From Acholeplasmataceae bacterium UBA6190 (GTDB lineage: Bacteria > Bacillota_I > Bacilli_A > Acholeplasmatales > Acholeplasmataceae): a DNA stretch of 9,070 bases. Under the pieces are notes generated by a model. The model ran no database searches and had not been told where the DNA came from. It worked only from the letters and a program-made list of their open reading frames with translations. This document shows, in pieces, positions 5,872 to 9,070 of the stretch. Position 1 is the first letter of the stretch. The number at the start of each line of letters is the position of its first letter. The stretch spans positions 1-9,070 of the forward strand of contig DITG01000013.1 of NCBI GenBank assembly GCA_002422045.1. Reading direction: 5' to 3'. Position numbers and translations under genes: made by a program.

Positions 5872-6763
5872 GCAATTGGATGAATTGTTGAAACTCAAGG
5901 GGCAAATCGGCTGAAAAAGTCATAGGCTCCTTTTTTGTCGGATGCATGAAGGAAAGTGTCTTGGCATGCAAGAATTGTCCACTGTTTCCAACCACTTCTT
6001 TCGGACCATAAATCGGATCTCCGACGACAGGATGGCCGATGTATGACATATGTACTCTGATTTGATGTGTTCTGCCAGTTTCAAGCTTGAGTTCCAATAA
6101 GCTATATCTGTCAAATCTTTCGAGTACCTTAAAATGCGTCTTTGCCAATTTACCGGACGGGATGACGGTCATTTTCAGTCTGTTTTTCGGATGTCTTGCA
6201 ATTGGAGCGTCAATGAACCCTTCATTTTCCTTGAATTGTCCGTAAACGAGTGCAATATAGACTCTTTCGATGTCATGTTGCTGCAAATCCTCAGAAAGCG
6301 CCTGATGTGCTCTATCGTTTTTGGCCACCACGAGCAATCCCGAGGTATCCTTATCGATCCGGTGCACGATTCCAGGACGAATCACACCATTAATGGATGA
6401 GAGTTCATCCATCTGGTGCAGTAATCCATGCACCAAAGTGGCCTCATGGGTTGTGGAAGCTGGATGTACAATCAGGCCGGATGGCTTATTGATGACAGCA
6501 AGATCATCATCTTCATAGACAATGTCAAGATTCAAATTCACGGCCTCAATCTCGAGTTTCTTCGCTACGACATTTTGAATCTCGATCAAATCACCCATTT
6601 TAAGGACCATACCGGTTTTCACGGTTTGTCCATTCAAGGTAATGTGTCCTTCCTTAATCATATGTTGAACATAGCTTCTGCTTTTATCTGGAAATATTTG
6701 GGTCATCAACACATGATCCAGTCTCAAACCAACATCATCATTTTGTACTTTGTACGTGGTCAT
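5849..6763 (-). CDS. rluD: 23S rRNA-type pseudouridine synthase, RluD family
   Basis: This enzyme isomerises uridine to pseudouridine in large-subunit rRNA. Numbered from the chosen start, 304 residues contain an N-terminal S4 RNA-binding domain (about 13-62) and the RluA-type catalytic domain. That domain has INKPSGLIVHP (91-101), the catalytic loop HRIDKDTSGL (134-143) with nucleophile Asp137, and GRTHQIRVH (230-238). I chose the ATG at 6761-6763 because AAGGAG (6771-6776) lies seven bases upstream; an in-frame start 30 bases earlier lacks this support. The start overlaps the end of lspA by 26 bases, matching the conserved lspA-rluD (ylyB) pair of Firmicutes. The 3' end overlaps rnhC tail to tail. 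Bacteria often carry several RluA/RluD paralogues, so the exact rRNA positions modified cannot be told from sequence. Confidence 0.93.
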   Translation of the reverse strand: MTTYKVQNDDVGLRLDHVLMTQIFPDKSRSYVQHMIKEGHITLNGQTVKTGMVLKMGDLIEIQNVVAKKLEIEAVNLNLDIVYEDDDLAVINKPSGLIVHPASTTHEATLVHGLLHQMDELSSINGVIRPGIVHRIDKDTSGLLVVAKNDRAHQALSEDLQQHDIERVYIALVYGQFKENEGFIDAPIARHPKNRLKMTVIPSGKLAKTHFKVLERFDRYSLLELKLETGRTHQIRVHMSYIGHPVVGDPIYGPKEVVGNSGQFLHAKTLSFMHPTKKEPMTFSADLPLEFQQFIQLLRRDSVL

Positions 6764-7259
6764 GTGGGGTCTCCTTCTTTCGTTTGGTTTCAAAGAAAAA
6801 CAAATCTACTGCAAACAAGACAATACCTAAACTTAAATATAAATCTGCAAAATTATTGTAGAAATTGGACAGATTGAAAAGATCCAAGATCAGATCCAAA
6901 AATGGATAATGCAAGAAGTCAATCACATAACCCAGGAGTGCACGATCAATAGCGTTACCCAATGTTCCGGCAATGAATAAGACGACAGCCCAACTGTATG
7001 TCTTTTTCTGTTTAAAATCGACTTCTAAAAACAAGTATCCAAACATGGCCAGTGCAATGATGGTGACAATCATGAACAAAAACTGTTGATCCTGCAGCAT
7101 GGAACCCGAAGCGCCACGATTCTCACGATAAGCAAGTTGAAGCACATGAGGAATCCAAATGATATCCGGATCAGAAAGTTGAATGAAGGCTTTGGCCAGA
7201 TGCTTTGTGAGTTGGTCTAGAGAAAGCAAGATGAAGATGAATAGTGCACCTATTTTCAT
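6738..7259 (-). CDS. lspA: Lipoprotein signal peptidase (signal peptidase II)
   Basis: LspA is an aspartic protease of the membrane that removes the signal peptide from lipid-modified prolipoproteins. The 173 residues contain four hydrophobic segments (about 3-18, 59-79, 90-105, 138-156). The conserved boxes are DQLTK (15-19), ENRGASGS (46-53), GTLGNAIDR (98-106) with catalytic Asp105, and NNFADLYLSLG (135-145) with catalytic Asp139. Two points are unusual. The aromatic residue normally after NxGA[AS] is Gly52. The two Asp residues are 34 apart, against 27 in Bacillus LspA (Asp102/Asp129), because of a hydrophobic LDLILDLFNL-type insertion after DFLHYPF. AGGAGG (7265-7270) is five bases from the ATG and overlaps the upstream stop codon. 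The gene ends in tandem TGA codons inside the next gene, which supports UGA as stop. Confidence 0.93.
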   Translation of the reverse strand: MKIGALFIFILLSLDQLTKHLAKAFIQLSDPDIIWIPHVLQLAYRENRGASGSMLQDQQFLFMIVTIIALAMFGYLFLEVDFKQKKTYSWAVVLFIAGTLGNAIDRALLGYVIDFLHYPFLDLILDLFNLSNFYNNFADLYLSLGIVLFAVDLFFFETKRKKETPHDHVQSTK

Positions 7260-7268
7260 GTGAGCCTC

Positions 7269-7655
7269 CTAAAATACCGATGTGAGAACAACAAAGCCAA
7301 TGATGAGAAAAATAAACGCAATGATGGAACTTTCAAACAGTTGAGGTGTCAGGGTATCGACATCTTCAAGTTGTGGAAAATAACTTTTAAGCAGGCGGTA
7401 ATAAAAGAAATAATAAAGAAAGCCCCACCCCATCACCAACAGGACCAAAAGCAACGATAGAAAAAATGTGAGTTTAGTATATATAAACATGTTGATGACG
7501 ATGAGCATGAACGGTGCAAGCACCAAGATGGATAGAAAAAGAGCACCGAACACTGATTTTATAACACCCTTGATTGATGTCTTCTGATCAATGAGCCTAT
7601 TCAGTTTCTTGACACGATAGATGAAACGATCAATGCGGTCAATTAAAGTTTTCAT
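7269..7655 (-). CDS. Unrecognised three-helix membrane protein
   Basis: I do not recognise this 128-residue protein. The N-terminus is short and basic (about 1-32, rich in Arg and Lys), followed by three hydrophobic segments at about 34-58, 62-86 and 109-127. Between the second and third lies a polar loop with acidic residues (SYFPQLEDVDTLTPQLFESS, 91-110). By the positive-inside rule the N-terminus and this loop face the cytoplasm. It has no signal peptide cleavage site, lipobox or enzyme motif. It starts inside the end of the ylbL-like gene (17-base overlap) without a well-placed ribosome-binding site, and ends 9 bases before lspA, so it is almost certainly translated as part of this operon. 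Neighbours suggest a role at the membrane, possibly with the protease, but that is inference. The coding call rests on the operon fit and membrane-protein composition. Confidence 0.75.
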   Translation of the reverse strand: MKTLIDRIDRFIYRVKKLNRLIDQKTSIKGVIKSVFGALFLSILVLAPFMLIVINMFIYTKLTFFLSLLLVLLVMGWGFLYYFFYYRLLKSYFPQLEDVDTLTPQLFESSIIAFIFLIIGFVVLTSVF

Positions 7656-8634
7656 GGAGCCAATTTACCGCCTCTTCTGTCGTCGTTACCACGACCAACT
7701 CAAAGTCTATATTGATGTCAGAAATGGCCTGTTGATGCACTGCTGGGATGAAGAAAACATCCACTTTTTGGTAGTTTGCTGTGTAGATTTTCTGCCTGAT
7801 TCCGCCGATAGGGCCGATGATTCCACCCATCTGAATCGTTCCTGTTCCTGCAATCTTGACGCCTTCAATGTTTAGTTTCAGTAAACTTGCATAAAGACTT
7901 AGGGTTTGCATCATCCCACCACTTGGACCACCGACCATATTGTTTTTACCCGGCAGTTGAAATTGGGGTTGAGCAGACAAAATCTCATCATTTCTCAAAA
8001 ATCTTAACGACAATTCGCCCTCTTGTCTGACATAAAGGATCGTATGATAGGTGGTATTGTCACCTGTTGTTCTCTTCACGGTGAGTGTGTATTGGTCACT
8101 CTGTGTCAATGCTAAAAATGTTTCATGCGTGTGATCAGCATAGTTTTCGCCATTGATACTCACAACCTCATCACCGATCTTCAAATCAGTCATTCTCGAA
8201 GGCCTCATGTAGACATAAAGTCCTCGATATAGATAATCGATCATGATTGAAGGATCTTGATCATTGGCAAGTTCATAAGCGACGATCAGTGAGGTTTTCA
8301 TTGAAACCAGTTTCGAGAGTTGTCCTGACTGATATTCATCGGATAAATTCATATCCTTTTCTCGGTCAGTGGTCAGATAGACATCCATCGTCTGATCATT
8401 GAAGAGCATGAAATATTGAAAAGCGGTGATCGGATCGTATGAATACACATAAATCGTATTGAAATCACCGACGGGCTCTATGCCATCGATTTGAATAAAC
8501 TGCTCGACTGGTGTCAGATTTCCTGGCGCAGTTACACTATAAGATGTCGGAACAATGAGCACCATCATCAGATAAAGATAAGGCAATATGAGGACAATGA
8601 TGAGTTTTTGGTACTGCTTAAGTAGTTTCAACAT
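7639..8634 (-). CDS. ylbL: YlbL-like membrane-anchored PDZ and Lon-type (S16) serine protease
   Basis: This resembles the YlbL family: an N-terminal membrane anchor (about 9-29), an extracytoplasmic region, a degenerate PDZ domain (about 135-205, with GLYVYM and LKIGDEVVSINGE) and a C-terminal Lon proteolytic domain. The Ser-Lys dyad is visible as Ser238 in GGPSGGM and Lys282 in GPIGGIRQK, after the GTGTIQMGG strand (263-271). Bacillus YlbL helps remove the division inhibitor YneA after DNA damage; the target here is unknown. I chose the ATG at 8632-8634, with GGTGAG (8642-8647) seven bases upstream, giving 331 residues. A GTG four codons earlier is possible, but its Shine-Dalgarno sequence would be too close. 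The gene overlaps comEB by 17 bases upstream and the unknown membrane gene by 17 bases downstream, and it ends in TGA. Confidence 0.9.
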   Translation of the reverse strand: MLKLLKQYQKLIIVLILPYLYLMMVLIVPTSYSVTAPGNLTPVEQFIQIDGIEPVGDFNTIYVYSYDPITAFQYFMLFNDQTMDVYLTTDREKDMNLSDEYQSGQLSKLVSMKTSLIVAYELANDQDPSIMIDYLYRGLYVYMRPSRMTDLKIGDEVVSINGENYADHTHETFLALTQSDQYTLTVKRTTGDNTTYHTILYVRQEGELSLRFLRNDEILSAQPQFQLPGKNNMVGGPSGGMMQTLSLYASLLKLNIEGVKIAGTGTIQMGGIIGPIGGIRQKIYTANYQKVDVFFIPAVHQQAISDINIDFELVVVTTTEEAVNWLHENFN

Positions 8635-9070
8635 AACTGAGCTCACCCACCTTGATCTGTCTGTAGGTCACATTGGCAGCCTTGAGCATCTTGATTGCAG
8701 CAGCATGTTCTTTCGAGTCTTGATATTTATTGCTTTCAAAGACGATTTCCTTGATCCCTGATTGGATGATCAATTTGGTACATTCGTTGCAGGGGAAAAG
8801 CGTCACGTAGATCGATGAACCTTTCAGATTTTGGGTTGCGTTCAAAATGGCGTTGGCTTCTGCATGGACGACATAAGGATACTTGGTTTCCGTATATTCA
8901 CCTTGATTACCCCATGGAAAATCACGGTCTTCACAGCCTCTCGGCAGACCGTTATATCCGATACCGACAATCCGGCGATCTAAATTGATGATACACGCAC
9001 CAACTTGAGTCGATGGATCTTTGCTACGCAGTGCGGACAACTTGGCAACACCCATGAAATATTGATCCCA
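8618..9070 (-). CDS. comEB: Deoxycytidylate (dCMP) deaminase, ComEB type, N-terminus outside the window
   Basis: This enzyme deaminates dCMP to dUMP, feeding thymidylate synthesis, and in the family is regulated by dCTP and dTTP. The zinc-dependent cytidine-deaminase fold is marked, counting from the internal Met at 9055, by HAEANAI (64-70) with zinc ligand His64 and proton-shuttle Glu66, and PCNEC (88-92) with zinc ligands Cys89 and Cys92. GYNGLPRGCEDRDFPW (33-48) is typical of dCMP deaminases rather than tRNA or guanine deaminases. The frame stays open from that Met to the window edge and encodes WDQYF, which fits the family N-terminus (WDxYFM), so the true start lies a little beyond 9070; at least 150 residues are present. 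It is the first visible gene of the operon and overlaps the protease gene by 17 bases. Confidence 0.93.
   Translation of the reverse strand, partial: WDQYFMGVAKLSALRSKDPSTQVGACIINLDRRIVGIGYNGLPRGCEDRDFPWGNQGEYTETKYPYVVHAEANAILNATQNLKGSSIYVTLFPCNECTKLIIQSGIKEIVFESNKYQDSKEHAAAIKMLKAANVTYRQIKVGELSYVETT

Noticed and set aside
5872..5945. Possible intrinsic terminator for rnhC (short CAATT/AATTG stem, and a T-run near 5930)
   Set aside because: The five-pair stem has no following T-run, and the T-run has no adjacent stable stem.
6428..6877. Plus-strand open frame of 149 codons across the rluD-lspA junction
   Set aside because: It is antisense to two well-supported overlapping genes, has no plausible start signal, and its product has no recognisable character.
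8635..8646. GTG start for the ylbL-like gene, four codons before the chosen ATG
   Set aside because: The AAGGTGG preceding it is only about three bases away, while GGTGAG is seven bases from the ATG. It cannot be fully excluded.
77..9070. Mycoplasma-type code with UGA read as Trp
   Set aside because: Trp codons in the conserved genes are TGG, and lspA and the ylbL-like gene end in TGA at family-typical lengths.
1..9070. Hidden defence system, prophage or mobile element
   Set aside because: All coding space is taken by conserved housekeeping genes plus one small membrane protein; no integrase, transposase, terminal repeat, spacer array or abrupt composition change was seen.

Overview
The window looks like a compact, moderately AT-rich chromosome from a low-GC Gram-positive lineage. 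I infer a mollicute relative that keeps the standard code (Acholeplasma- or Izemoplasma-like), or a related Firmicute. The gene set is Bacillota-type: DarA, RNase HIII, MutS2, a YlbL-type Lon-domain protease and bifunctional RibF. Trp is encoded by TGG, and two genes (lspA and the ylbL-like gene) end in TGA at family-typical lengths, so UGA is read as stop. No transposase, phage gene, CRISPR array, tRNA or integration scar is visible, and no stretch over 300 bases lacks a gene.

Layout, right to left. A minus-strand operon occupies 9070 to 5849: comEB (its N-terminus lies outside the window), a ylbL-like protease, an unrecognised three-helix membrane protein, lspA and an rluD-family pseudouridine synthase. 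Its genes overlap by 17-26 bases or are separated by 9. It converges with rnhC, the only plus-strand gene (5014-5871); the two 3' ends overlap by 23 bases. rnhC diverges from mutS2 across 58 bases. Further left on the minus strand come trxA (own promoter and a clear intrinsic terminator), the truB-ribF pair and darA (own promoter inside the ribF end). At the left edge a good minus-strand promoter drives something outside the window; the first bases of that transcript resemble the start of a small structured RNA, possibly SRP RNA.

The genes serve housekeeping roles. They cover nucleotide supply (comEB), membrane proteolysis and lipoprotein maturation (ylbL-like, lspA), RNA modification (rluD-family, truB), RNA:DNA hybrid removal (rnhC), collided-ribosome or recombination control (mutS2), thiol redox (trxA), flavin cofactors (ribF) and c-di-AMP sensing (darA). 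Several pairs match Bacillus microsynteny (truB-ribF, lspA-rluD, rnhC divergent from the mutS2 cluster, mutS2 near trxA), here with intervening genes missing.

I found no convincing undescribed multi-gene system. The points most worth a second look are the unknown membrane protein, the antisense rnhC with no terminator on either side, the RNA gene at the left edge, and non-canonical residues in thioredoxin and LspA.
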